Shown here one piece after another: positions 11,608-21,076 of a stretch of DNA of 64,000 nt. Source of the DNA: Marsupella aquatica (lineage: Eukaryota; Marchantiophyta); NCBI GenBank assembly GCA_973895155.1, contig OZ316896.1:10354001-10418000 (forward strand), written 5' to 3'. The stretch's first letter is position 1. Each line of letters opens with the position of its first letter. Below the pieces are notes generated by a model, which searched no databases, was not told where the DNA came from, and saw only the letters and a list, made by a program, of their open reading frames with translations. The translations under genes and the position numbers were made by a program.

Positions 11608-12116
11608 ATGAATCAAAAATCTCATCGTCAAATGATGATGGAGCGCATTGCACGTGCAAAGGTTATGAACCGAAACATGATATGGAGTCAAGCTGAAGAC
11701 CTGATACCCGGTCTTCCGGATGATATTGTCGAGAAATATATTTGGCCATTAGTCAAAGAGTTTTTCCACTATCTTGGGAATTTGTCAGATATTGCGATTA
11801 AAAATCGGGTCATGGACTTGATCGCCATTCAAACAGTCAGTAAGAAGTGGTGCCACATAGTTACTTATAGTAGTACATGGGCGACGGTCACCTTGGTAGC
11901 TTACGACTTCACTGATAGACCAGGATATGAATCGCTTCGAAGGCATTTGACTTCACGGAGTGTAGCATTAAGATTTACAGAATCCATCAGAACTCTCCCG
12001 CCGCTGGACATTCTGGGTGGATTTGAAGGATCTGAACTTGACACGTTTAGGAACCTTTGGTTTTGGTTAGATGAAGATGAGCGAGAAGATTGGGTCAGGA
12101 TAAATGTTCCTAAAAT
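11608..12116 (+). CDS. F-box-like protein 3 / possible first exon of the long ParB gene
   Basis: Open from ATG 11,608 to a TAA at 12,118-12,120. Motifs: LIPGLPDDIVEKYIWPLV, then VSKKWCHIVTYSSTWATV. The end may not be real: a GT at 12,117-12,118 and a TTTCAG acceptor at 12,191-12,194 define a 78-bp intron holding a palindrome. Joining the exons (phase 2 to phase 1) passes straight into the ATG frame at 12,196. The F-box-like part may thus be the N-terminus of the ParB/methyltransferase protein. Without transcripts, separate genes cannot be excluded. Confidence 0.6.
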
Positions 12117-12195
12117 GTAATTCGGCAAGACGCGACCATGCGCGTGTTAGTATTTTATAATAAACATTTAACTTTCAATATTTGTCTGTTTCAGA

Positions 12196-13432
12196 ATGGA
12201 TCCTACCGGAACCTCAAAGCGGAAAAAAGACTCGTCTAAAGCTGCTTCTCGAAAGAAAGCCAAGACAAAAATGACTCCCGCGGAGACATCCATACTTGCA
12301 TATCGAGGAAAGTCAATCAGAGAGAGAACAACGGAGACAAAGAGTATCCATCTCTTTGAATCGACTGAGATATCCGATTTTGGAATAGTCGTTCGCAATG
12401 GGGCTGTCCGTCTTGTGGTGGCAAGAAATGATAAAGCTACAGTTTTGGAGAGATCAAAAATTCTTGGGTGTTTCTTTGAGAAGAACATGAAAGTTAAAGA
12501 GTGTACAGAGGGATTGGTTCTGCTAGTCAGCGACGACCAGCAGGAAGACAAAATAAGCATTTGTTTGGATCGAACGCAATATGTAACCTTTAATCAGCCC
12601 AGAATCGATGATCTTCTAGGTGCAAGGCATGCCTTGGAAAAGGTTACTAGTGTGGGATATCCTTTCGATCCAGAGGCATCAACGGGAGATTTGATTTGTC
12701 AATACATTATTGACGTACTTGAGTTCCAGAGAGTTCCTTTCAACCAGGGATTTCGCTTGGGAAAGGCCCCGCCAGTGAGCAAGGTTGAAGTATACTTGGC
12801 TGAGAATCTTCCGAAAGTAATTACCTCAGCGAATGTCGGGGCTCTGTTCGATTCTTTCCTCAAAGAATATAGTGCTGTGAATATATTTAATAGCAAGTCA
12901 TTTTTTGTTGAGACATCACGTTGTCATCTTGCACCGGACCACATCAAGTGCCGAGAGTGGAATCAGGATTACACAGATAGGCTAAAGAATTCACTCCTCT
13001 CTCATTCGGCTATAAAGTTCGAGAAGCAATGTTGCTTTTTAGTCCCTGTGAAGTGGGTTCAGTCGGAGGCCGACAGAGATCCCGACTACAATGGGACGCC
13101 CTACGATTCATCGCCAAAGGAGGAGGACATTATGACCAGTCATTTCTGGATACTCGGAGGCCAGCACACAATAATGGCGTACAAATTGCTGAGAGAGGAC
13201 GACAAAGTCAGCCAAGTTGTACGAGACGCTTGCGGTATTGTAGAAGCTGTAATGTTTTGGGCAACGCTCAACAACGACAATAATGTTCATTTGATGGGAT
13301 TATCGAAAGCTCTGAACCACTGTCATCAAACATCAATGGAAGAAGGATAGTTTCTCACCATTGTACGACAGTGTCGTAATATCTGGAACTCATTTGGGCG
13401 GCCTGGATCACATTATCGTCATCCAAATTGGA
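12196..13432 (+). CDS. ParB-like domain protein, cluster 1 (module of a long spliced gene)
   Basis: Starts MDPTG with a Lys-rich head (KRKKDSSKAASRKKAK). The ParB-like region lies near residues 235-330: CHLAPDHIKCREWN, an amphipathic stretch, VPVKW, then FWILGGQHTIMAYKLL, which matches the GGxH motif of ParB/Srx folds. An in-frame TAG at 13,348-13,350 interrupts it, but the frame continues as FLTIVRQCRNIWNSFG and aligns with LTQVRACHNIFLEMG of element 2, so coding runs to the donor at 13,433. In bacteria and phages, ParB-like domains are often fused to N4/N6 DNA methyltransferases, which fits the next exon. The 101-bp intron that follows contains a palindrome. Confidence 0.6.
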
Positions 13433-13533
13433 AGGTATATAAATAACCCTCTTCGATCACATTATCGTATAAACTTTTGTCACGCGAACGGTCGCGTCAA
13501 GCTTAGAATTGTCATGTTTCCATTGTTTTTCAG

Positions 13534-15260
13534 GTATTTATGAGAGCTACGAGTTTTGTCTGCCCATGGGCTCAAATGGGGAAGAACGAAATGATGAAAT
13601 TTGGAGAATTGGCTCCGTTTCTCTTTACAATGGAGGACGAAACATTCAAGAAGTGGATGGAGGTCTACGAACGATCAAGGACAGGAGAGCTTGTAATTTA
13701 CAACGGAATTTTACAGAGGGACGCCGTCAAAATTGCGGATAATCCATGTGCTTATCATCTTCTGAAGAAGACGTTCCGTTCTTGTCAAGGGTGCTTAGAC
13801 TCGGTTCTTCGAAAGGCAGCGGAATATATGTTGAGCGGAAGACTGTCTATACTCAAAAACCGAAGCATCAAAGTGAAATCTGGGAAGGCAAGGAAGTCCT
13901 CTGAGGCTCCAGTGTTGTCAACGACCAGCATGAGTTTGGAGCAATTCTGTATAAAGAAGAAGACGAAAGTTGAGTTTGAGATTTTATTATTGAGTAAACT
14001 CAACGGGGAAACATCCACCCGGACGAAGCTGAAAAGTCTGACAGATTCAACACGGAAATTGCGGGTCAAAGGAATGATTGATCGCTTTAAGCTCGACAAG
14101 ATGGTGATGAAGCAGTTGAGAGATGCGTTGAGTGGTTATCTGAAGAAGTGCTTAAATGTAAATATTAGTAATGATAATTTGTTGAAGGAGATCGACCCTA
14201 TATTCTACAGGTTGGTCGAAGGAATACAGAAATCAGTTGATAGTCAAGGAAACCAACTAGTGCGGCCGGTCGGTGAGAGGCTGAAATTGCGATCCCTGCA
14301 GGATATACAAAATGCTGGGTTTGCAGACTGTATCATACGTGAAGACAAGAACCTTGCGAGCTTGATTTATTTTGATCCCTCATCAATGGGAGATTTGCGT
14401 TCGCCAAATTGCTCATTCTATGAGGGGTTATTTCGTGCTACTAGCGAGATAGGGGCAAAACCACACCATGTGGTTATTATTGTAGCCTCTCCCATTGAGT
14501 CTTACTTAATCAAACGAGAATTAGGGAAGTACACACACTACGTTGCTGTCGATAGCCATTATATTCAAAGGAGGCCGAAGGAGAAGAAGCTTATTGTAAC
14601 CTACGCTTTTCACAGCTTGGCCTTCAGCACAATGGGCGATCCACAAGCCCTCGAGTTCCAATTGGTCTCCAAATATCAGATTGAAAAAATATCCAATTTT
14701 GAAGAGAGCGACGAGTTCACGACACCTTCCCCAGAAAAGATACTTCCATTCTTTGAAAGTATTGTTAGTCAATTCGTCCAATGTGGGGAATGGGCTATAT
14801 GCTTCGGTGAGGGAACGAACTTGATCCAGTGCTTAATGGTAAGTTTTGAGATTTATATTTTGGGGTTTCGATTTTAAGATTACTTAGATTATTATATTCT
14901 CAATTAATATTGTGAACTAATTTTCGGCTTTTTTTACAGGATGCTGGATCCAATGTAAAATATTACTGCCCTGTGGCAACGCATAGGGAGTTGTCTTGTT
15001 TCTTGCAACACACCACGGCGACAATTGATACAACGCTGTCATTGATTGACCCAGTACGGGCTAGTATAGAAAAATGTATAGATAAATTAATGAAGTACCG
15101 TCCATCCGTAACTGCTCTCAGGGCTGATGTTTTGGATGTCCTCCACGAACAACATATCCCTGATAATATTTGTAATCAATTATTGCAAGAGTATGCACTC
15201 TCTGAAGATTCCGATCGATTGTACATTCGACCAACGGAGTACCCTAGTGGGCCAATCCAA
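13534..15260 (+). CDS. Degenerate DNA methyltransferase-like module, cluster 1
   Basis: Exons 13,534-14,838 and 14,940-15,260 (phase 0 splices; donor GTAAGT, acceptor TTTTTACAG). It joins the ParB module in frame (NWK to VFMRATSF). Late in the first exon YFDPSSM stands where element 2 has ADIPYGF (motif IV), followed by HHVVIIVASPIESYLIKREL matching WRFVVIHSLQQTHMVMSAL in pattern. The junction block WAICFGEGTN corresponds to WVIDLCCGTGS (motif I). Order IV then I is the beta class. The DPPY-like tetrad and the Asp before the glycine loop are lost, so catalysis is unlikely; DNA binding could persist. The first 250 residues are Lys-rich and unassigned. The 119-bp intron after it holds a palindrome. 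Confidence 0.55.
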
Positions 15261-15379
15261 GGTACGTTACTTTTGAAACCTCTTACTTTTTATTGCGTCA
15301 CGCGAACATGCGCGTGGACATTCATAGCATTTCTTTTCACGCGTGAGTCATTCTTATCAAATGATCTGATTTTATTCAG

Positions 15380-17217
15380 ATCAAGTCGACTGCGGCTTCA
15401 ATGTTGAGGATGCAGGGAGCAATGGTGATGCGGATGGTGAGGGGGAAGGTGACGCGGAAGGTGACGTGGATGGGGATGTCAATGACCAAGATCCAGAGTG
15501 GATGACCGATACACAGAACGACGTCGGAGATTCCGACAATAGAGGAGATGAAGAGAGTGACGGAGAGGAGATGAAGGACGCTGAGGACGCTGATGAAGAG
15601 GACGAGGAGATGGAGGGTTCCGAGGACGCTGAGGACTCTGATGAAGAAGCCACACAGGAGCCTCGACATGAGGTGGACCAAGAGGAGGCGGCCCGGCAGG
15701 AGGAGGCCCGGCAGGAGGAGGCCCGGTAGGAGGCCAGGCTGGAGGAGGCAAGGCTGGAGGAGCTTCAAAAGAAGGAAGCGGCCCGGCAGGAGGCGGCCCG
15801 GCAAGAGGAGCTTCAAAAGAAGGAGGCGGCCCGGCAGGAGGAGGCGGCCCGACAAGAGGCGGCCCGGCAAGAGCAGCTTCAAAAGAACGAGGTTAAGAAG
15901 AAAAAGGCAGCAGCTAGAAAAGCAACTGCCGCAAAGAAGAAGGAGAAAGCCGAGGTTGAGAAAGCCGAGGCCGAGAAAGCCCAGGCGGAGAAAGCGGATG
16001 CCGAGAAAGCCCAGGCTGAGAAAGCGGAGGCTGAGAAAGCCCAGGCTGATAAAGCCCAGGCTGAGAAAGCGGAGGCCGAGAAAGCCCAGGCTGAGAAAGC
16101 AGAGGCTGAGAAAGCCCAGGCTGGTAAAGCCCAGGCTGAGAAAGCGGAGGCCGAGAAAGCCTAGGCTGAGAAAGCGGAGGCTCAGAAAGCCCAGGCTCAG
16201 AAAGCCCAGGCTCATAAAGCGGAGGCCGAGAAAGCCCAGGCTCAGAAAGCGGAGGCCGAGAAAGCCCAGGCTGAGAAAGCGAAGGCCGAGAAAGCCCAAG
16301 CTGAGAAAGCCCAGGCGGAGAAAGCCCAGGCTGAGAAAGCGGAGGCTGCGAGAGTCCTTTTAGTGACAGAGGAAAATAGGGCCAAGGCGGAGAGTGAGGC
16401 GGCTGAGAGGCTTCTGGCCGAGAGGATGGCGGACGAGACCGCAAGACCGGAGAGGGTGGAGGCGGAGACGTTGGAGGCAGAAAAGGTGGATTCCGCAAGA
16501 CTGGAGAGAGAAGAAGCCGCAAGACTGGAGGCAGCGAGGAAGGAGGCCGAGAGGGCCAAGGATCTTTCGCTTATTCCTGAGGCACAACGTCTACCGAAAA
16601 TAAGGCTGAATTTGAAGAAGCCTTCTTCACCCTCAGTTGCAGTTAAGAAGAAAATATTAGACTATTTTCTTCGCTCGGAGTTTGAATTTAACGATCCACC
16701 CTTAAGTACGGTCTCGTTGGATGATTGGAATAAATATTCACCGGAGCAGCTCCGAGTCCAGGCAGTCCTTGCTTTGCAATATTGGAAGGGTCTTTTGATT
16801 ACCGAGGAGAAGACTGCCACTGCATCCAGAATGGAGACAATCATCAATAATGTGCGCTTTTCCGAGAATCGAGTGCAAGACCTGGGAACGTTTTTGGCAC
16901 CAGACTCGGCTCAAGTCGTTAAGAGACTAACAGCTGACTTGACGCGACCGGGTTCGTGGTCTCGACCCCGATATATTGTAGAGGTGACTCGCGCAAAAAT
17001 TGTGGCACCGAATATTTTGGAATCGGATTCCCAGATTGTGGAATATTTGAATCAAATGCCACAACCATTTGAAGGTCTTCCCGCCTCATCGCTCCAACCT
17101 TCGCAAACTCGTCCGGTGGAGCGATCATGACGGTCTCGAGGAGGGCTGAAGGATGTTGTTGCGATTGAGGCACCCAAGAGATCAGCTGCGAAAAGGCCGG
17201 ATCCACCCAATCCAAAG
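15380..17217 (+). CDS. Acidic and EKAQA-repeat coiled-coil module
   Basis: Enters in frame from the previous exon (phase 1 donor at 15,261). Order: Asp/Glu-rich tail (15,400-15,660), EEAARQ-type repeats (15,680-15,900), about 26 pentapeptides EKAQA/EKAEA (15,955-16,350), further charged helix (to about 16,560), then a non-repetitive segment to about 17,130 and a basic tail. Three in-frame stops interrupt it: TAG 15,727-15,729 and TAG 16,162-16,164 sit where the repeat has CAG, and TGA at 17,128-17,130 could be CGA. A phase-0 GT donor follows at 17,218. It may be a long helical spacer between the methyltransferase and protease. The unusual ORF length in other frames here is a repeat artefact. 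Confidence 0.55.
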
Positions 17218-17369
17218 GTCATTCGCAAGCTATAAGCTTAAAGTTTCTATTATAGACGTCATTATTTTATTATTGATCTGTTATTGTTTCTGTTTTCTGA
17301 GGCTACAACCCTTAGGCTACAACCTCAGTACGTTATTTGAAGGCATTCTGAAATCTCTGTTTTTTGCAG

Positions 17370-18158
17370 TTTTTTGAAAATTTGGCTAGTCGAATAGATC
17401 AATGCCTTGATCCTTCTAAGGATATGGAAGAGCTATTGACCAAGTTCTTACAACACTCGATCAAGAGGAAACATATGATGTGTCTGAGACCGCGCGAGTT
17501 GCTCACCGATGATATAATTAACGCTTATTTGAGTTTTCTCGAACTGATTCTCGATAGAGTTGGAAAGTCAGACCTTGTCAAATTCTTCCAAACACACCAT
17601 TTTGAGCTTCTCTCCATGGATCCTACCATTTTCAACGAGGAGAGAGCAGCTTGGACAAGGGAGTTTCCGCTAAAAATCAGTGAATACGAGAAACTGGTCT
17701 TTCCAGTACACAATGCTGTGAAAGAACATTGGTCATTGGTAGTCTTGTATCCGAAGGAGAAACGGCTGGAGTACCTAGATTCTCTAGTTCATAATCGACA
17801 AAATCTTGGGGTGCTAGATATTGTTGGGAAGTACTACGCCGACGAAATTGCCTAGAGAATTGGTGTCAACTTGGATCTCTCAGGTTGGGAACGGATATAT
17901 CGGAATGATATTCCTCACCAGAGTGACTGCCACAGTTGTGGTGTGTTTATCTTGAGATACGCCAAGTGCTTGTGTCAAGGAAACGGAATTAATTTTGCCG
18001 CGGATCAAATTGAGAAATTCCGTAGGGAGATAGTCTTGTCGTTATTTGACATGGACTTCCGCAAGCCAACGTCCGTAAGTAACCTAGTTACCGGGATCCG
18101 TGCTGCTATGATTGACATTTCCGGTGGAATTCCAGCACTGAATGACCGTCTTGTACAG
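17370..18158 (+). pseudogene. Ulp1-like (C48) cysteine protease module with one in-frame TAG
   Basis: Phase-0 acceptor TTTTTTGCAG. Shows the Ulp1/SENP triad in order: His in KEHWSLVVL, Asp in LEYLDSL, oxyanion Gln and Cys in HQSDCHSCGVFILRY. Ulp1 proteases cleave SUMO precursors and conjugates, and C48 domains are frequent passengers of plant DNA transposons. A TAG at 17,853-17,855 between the Asp and Cys parts would truncate the enzyme, but the frame is open again immediately, so the damage is recent. The module ends at donor CAG|GTAATA (18,159). The 86-bp intron contains a palindrome. Confidence 0.75.
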
Positions 18159-18244
18159 GTAATACACTTCATTTCAATGTCTCTCTTTGTAGTCACGCGA
18201 CCGTTCGCGTTATAAACTTATTTTCATTTCTTAATGTTTTACAG

Positions 18245-19150
18245 AAGCCTATCCTGAAACCCCCTGATCGAGTATCGAAGGCACCAGTCCGGAAGTCCGG
18301 TGATCGTCCAGAGGCGGGAAACAAACAGACCGTTCTAGTACGTTCTCCAAACCCTGCGGCACAAAAATCACAGGTACAGATGGCGCCTAATCCATCGGCA
18401 AAGAAGTCACCGGTTCAGAAGAGACTTGTAATTTTCGATCTGAATCGGGTACTTATCTGGTCAGAGAAGATCAGCCCTGGGATGCCCATTCGGTCAAGGG
18501 GTGTGAGACAGATGCACAAGGTTATCTATCCAAGGCCTAATTTAATGGAATTTCTTGAGAAGGTGGCAGATCTATACGACATTGCGATCTGGTCGTGCAT
18601 GTTCAAACGGAATATTCTATCTTGTGTAAGGCTGATACTTCGACCCGAAGTTTTGAAACGTATTAAATTTATATGGGGACAAGAATCAACTCGACTTATT
18701 GGGAAGAATAATAATGACATCCCTTTATTTGTCAAATGTCTCTCGGACATTGCCGTCGATATTAAAGATTACAACATCGAGAATGTCATTCTTATCGATG
18801 ACGCTGCATATAAGACGAGCCTTAATGACTTCTATTCATCGCTGTATCCCGATGCATATTCTGGGCTCGATGATGACCTATTTTTTAGAAAGAAACTATA
18901 TCCATATCTATGCGACATGTCAATTGACAAGTTGACATTCTGCGAGCTCCTTAGTGGATATGGGATTCCAACGTTCTCTCAAGAAAATCTTGAGAAAGAT
19001 TATATTGATAAGACGAATCTTTGGAGGAGAAACGTGATCATTCGTAATCAGGGGAATAAAGACCATTTAGAAAAGTTTGACGAATTTATGAAATACTTAT
19101 CTGCCAAAAAAGACCGTGCTATAGAAGCCCGGGATAAGTCCAATAAGTAA
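18245..19150 (+). CDS. FCP1/NIF-like HAD domain 1
   Basis: In frame with the Ulp1 exon through a phase-0 splice, or starting on its own at ATG 18,380. After a Pro/Lys linker it has RLVIFDLNRVL (motif I), YPRPNLMEFLEKVADLYDIAIWS, a middle IKFIWGQ block, and NVILIDDAAYKTSLN (motif III/IV). This is the NLI-interacting-factor/FCP1 phosphatase fold. Motif I reads D-L-N instead of D-x-D, so the general acid is gone and phosphatase activity is doubtful. Ends at TAA 19,148-19,150. Confidence 0.7.
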   Translation, partial: KPILKPPDRVSKAPVRKSGDRPEAGNKQTVLVRSPNPAAQKSQVQMAPNPSAKKSPVQKRLVIFDLNRVLIWSEKISPGMPIRSRGVRQMHKVIYPRPNLMEFLEKVADLYDIAIWSCMFKRNILSCVRLILRPEVLKRIKFIWGQESTRLIGKNNNDIPLFVKCLSDIAVDIKDYNIENVILIDDAAYKTSLNDFYSSLYPDAYSGLDDDLFFRKKLYPYLCDMSIDKLTFCELLSGYGIPTFSQENLEKDYIDKTNLWRRNVIIRNQGNKDHLEKFDEFMKYLSAKKDRAIEARDKSNK

Positions 19151-19283
19151 ACGTTTATTGTTTATTATCAATTATTATTTATAAATTGATTGAAATTGAA
19201 CTTTTGGGAGTGACGCGCCCGGTCGCGTGGTTGTTTGCAATTGCATAATATGAGAATCGAATTGTTCATTTACAGGTGTCTAA

Positions 19284-19982
19284 GTGGAGCAGGTCGCGTC
19301 AACTTCTAGTTTTAGGACTGGAAAACTTCCTGTGCTCTGTTCAAAATATACTCCTCAGCTCAAGTCGGCACCCGGAATTCGTATCGGATCTCTATGTGTC
19401 GTTCCGAGGCCGCATCTTCATGATCTTATAAAATTCTGTTATGATCATTTTGATGTGATGGTCTGGTCTATTCTCGACGATAAACTGGTTTATCAGATAC
19501 TTTCAGAAGTGTTGTCGAGCACCGACCTATCGCAGCTGATATATGTGTTCACGTGGGATCATTGCTAGAATCTTGGTTATGTGAAGAAAAATTATAAGAC
19601 TGTTGTCTTCAAATCTATCGAGAGACTACGTGATATGTTTCAAGATTATCGACCAGAGAATATAATCCAGATTGATGCCTGTCCTTCCCGTACATGCCAG
19701 ACAGCTGTATGCGAATTATTGTTCGCTAAGTCGTTTCAAGGATTGTTGGATGATGTCTTTTTGAGGGATGACCTCATTCCATATTTACGAAAGCTATCAA
19801 ATTCAGGGCTTTGTCTTGCGTTCGCTAACAAGTTTGATTATCCCATCTGGTCGATTAGAAATCTACATCGAGATTGGGATCTGAACGAGGATATATGGGA
19901 GCATCTGTACGTGCAGAGACATGCGGATCAAGTTCTTATCAAGCACTTCAACAGACGTCACTTATCAATGGCCAGAGTGTAG
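19284..19982 (+). pseudogene. FCP1/NIF-like HAD domain 2, broken
   Basis: Tandem paralogue of the preceding module: VVPRPHLHDLIKFCYDHFDVMVWS, FTWDH, then ENIIQIDACPSRTC and LLDDVFLRDDLIPYLRKLS. A TAG at 19,566-19,568 interrupts it and a TAA (19,281) lies just before the first codon, so it has no clean start. Motif I has lost its Asp (LPVLCSKYT). The final Asp motif is reduced to IDAC. Probably an inactive relic. Confidence 0.6.
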
Positions 19983-20058
19983 AGGATGTTTTCTCTGTAA
20001 TATGTGACGCGACCATTCGCGTGACTACATCCATACGGGCTCTTGTGTTTCTCTACAG

Positions 20059-20787
20059 GAGATTCATTGCAGCAGAGAAAACGGGCTCATAGTTTTAGAC
20101 GTTGAGCATCTACTCTGCTACACTGCACCGCATTTCCGACTGATGGCGGTCTCAACTGGAATTCGGATTGGGAATATACACATTTTTCCAAGGCCTCATC
20201 TTCACGAATTCTTGAGATTCTGTTTTGAGAATTTTGATGTAGGGATCTGGTCCTCTCTTGGGAAGAACCTTTTAGATCAGATTTTAGCATCTATTTTTAC
20301 TGCGATGGAAATGGCCTTATTTAAGTATATTTGGGATCAGTCTCATTGTTACTTATGCGATGGGGTGACATCAAATAAGCGGATATTTTTGAAGTGTTTT
20401 GAGAAGGTTGGAATTTATACGAAGGCGTATTTGCAGCAAAATATAATGCTTATCGAATCCGATGCATTTCATGCTTGTTTAGATCCTGTTGTTGGATCAT
20501 TATTTCCGCCCAAATATTTTGGGTCGGTCGACGACAGTTTCCTGATTAACTTGCTGATTCCGTATCTTAGCAAGCTAGCAAACTCTTGTGAGCCGCTTGT
20601 CATTGCCAATGGAAGAGATTATCCAGATTGGTCAGTTAAATCTATTTTTAGAGATTATGATTATAATCATACTCTATGGAAAGACCCTGTGATTCAGAGG
20701 CATGGAGATAGATATCTAGTAGAGCAATTTAATAGACGCCCAATTTTGGGCGCTTCCAAAATAATAGTCGGCATGAGATCAGATTAA
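20059..20787 (+). CDS. FCP1/NIF-like HAD domain 3
   Basis: Exon opens after CTCTACAG with GLIVLDVEHLLCY as motif I (D-V-E), then FPRPHLHEFLRFCFENFDVGIWS, FKYIWDQSH, and IMLIESDAFHACLD as the altered motif III/IV. It is open to TAA at 20,785-20,787. An internal ATG lies at 20,143, but the upstream part belongs to the domain. Three adjacent copies, none with D-x-D, suggest a duplicated binding domain, not a working phosphatase. Upstream intron-like DNA holds a palindrome at 20,005. Confidence 0.6.
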   Translation, partial: EIHCSRENGLIVLDVEHLLCYTAPHFRLMAVSTGIRIGNIHIFPRPHLHEFLRFCFENFDVGIWSSLGKNLLDQILASIFTAMEMALFKYIWDQSHCYLCDGVTSNKRIFLKCFEKVGIYTKAYLQQNIMLIESDAFHACLDPVVGSLFPPKYFGSVDDSFLINLLIPYLSKLANSCEPLVIANGRDYPDWSVKSIFRDYDYNHTLWKDPVIQRHGDRYLVEQFNRRPILGASKIIVGMRSD

Positions 20788-21073
20788 TTTGTCTTGTCGT
20801 TCTAGAAACCATTTGTAAACTCCTTATATACTGGTTATCATATATAAAGGATCTCAAAGATTTATTTCTCTATTATTATTATTCGCGTGAGCATGTCTCT
20901 TGGTCCCGTCAAGTTGGATTGGTTAAAATGTGACGTTGCAGTCATTTTCAGGGTTTCACGTGCAGCCACGCGTCATGTCGCCCCCTTTTTATTAAAATAA
21001 TAATATTTAGTGATTTTCAGAATTTCCAAAGTTCGGTTTTCCTTAAATTGGGGTTAAGGGTGCAAATGAAAAT
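20788..21073. other. Boundary region between cluster 1 and the Helitron
   Basis: No gene seen. It contains half-palindromes (ATTCGCGTGA near 20,882, CACGCGTCATG near 20,956). I could not find a terminal repeat for cluster 1 or the Helitron 5' end here. Confidence 0.4.
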
Positions 21074-21076
21074 CAG

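Larger units (their letters stand above)
3532..20024. repeat. Dispersed 16-bp palindrome family 1 (ACGCGAC-NN-GTCGCGT)
   Basis: Besides the two arrays, single copies lie at 3532, 3793, 10,317, 12,129, 13,480, 15,298, 18,193, 19,211 and 20,005. Arms are 7 bp with a variable 2-bp centre; one or two arm mismatches occur in some copies. Flanks often extend the palindrome to TCACGCGAC...GTCGCGTGA. Those after 12 kb lie in introns or gaps between modules. I see none right of about 20.1 kb and none left of 3.5 kb. Their role is unknown; a protein-binding or modification site is inference. Confidence 0.88.

Noticed and set aside
15376-16299. Long minus-strand ORF with LGFLGLRFLSLGFL repeats
   Set aside because: Antisense shadow of the EKAQA repeat; the plus frame is supported by splice phases and flanking domains.
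11214-19568. A variant genetic code or stop readthrough to explain the in-frame stops
   Set aside because: All three stop codons are involved, the Helitron nearby shows the same decay, and C-to-T change is a simpler explanation.
3532-20024. Palindromes as rho-independent terminators
   Set aside because: No T-tract follows, they occur inside introns, and the organism is eukaryotic.
3427-20900. Terminal inverted repeats for cluster 1
   Set aside because: I compared the ends of the palindrome zone and found no convincing match; the element may be truncated by the Helitron or extend differently.
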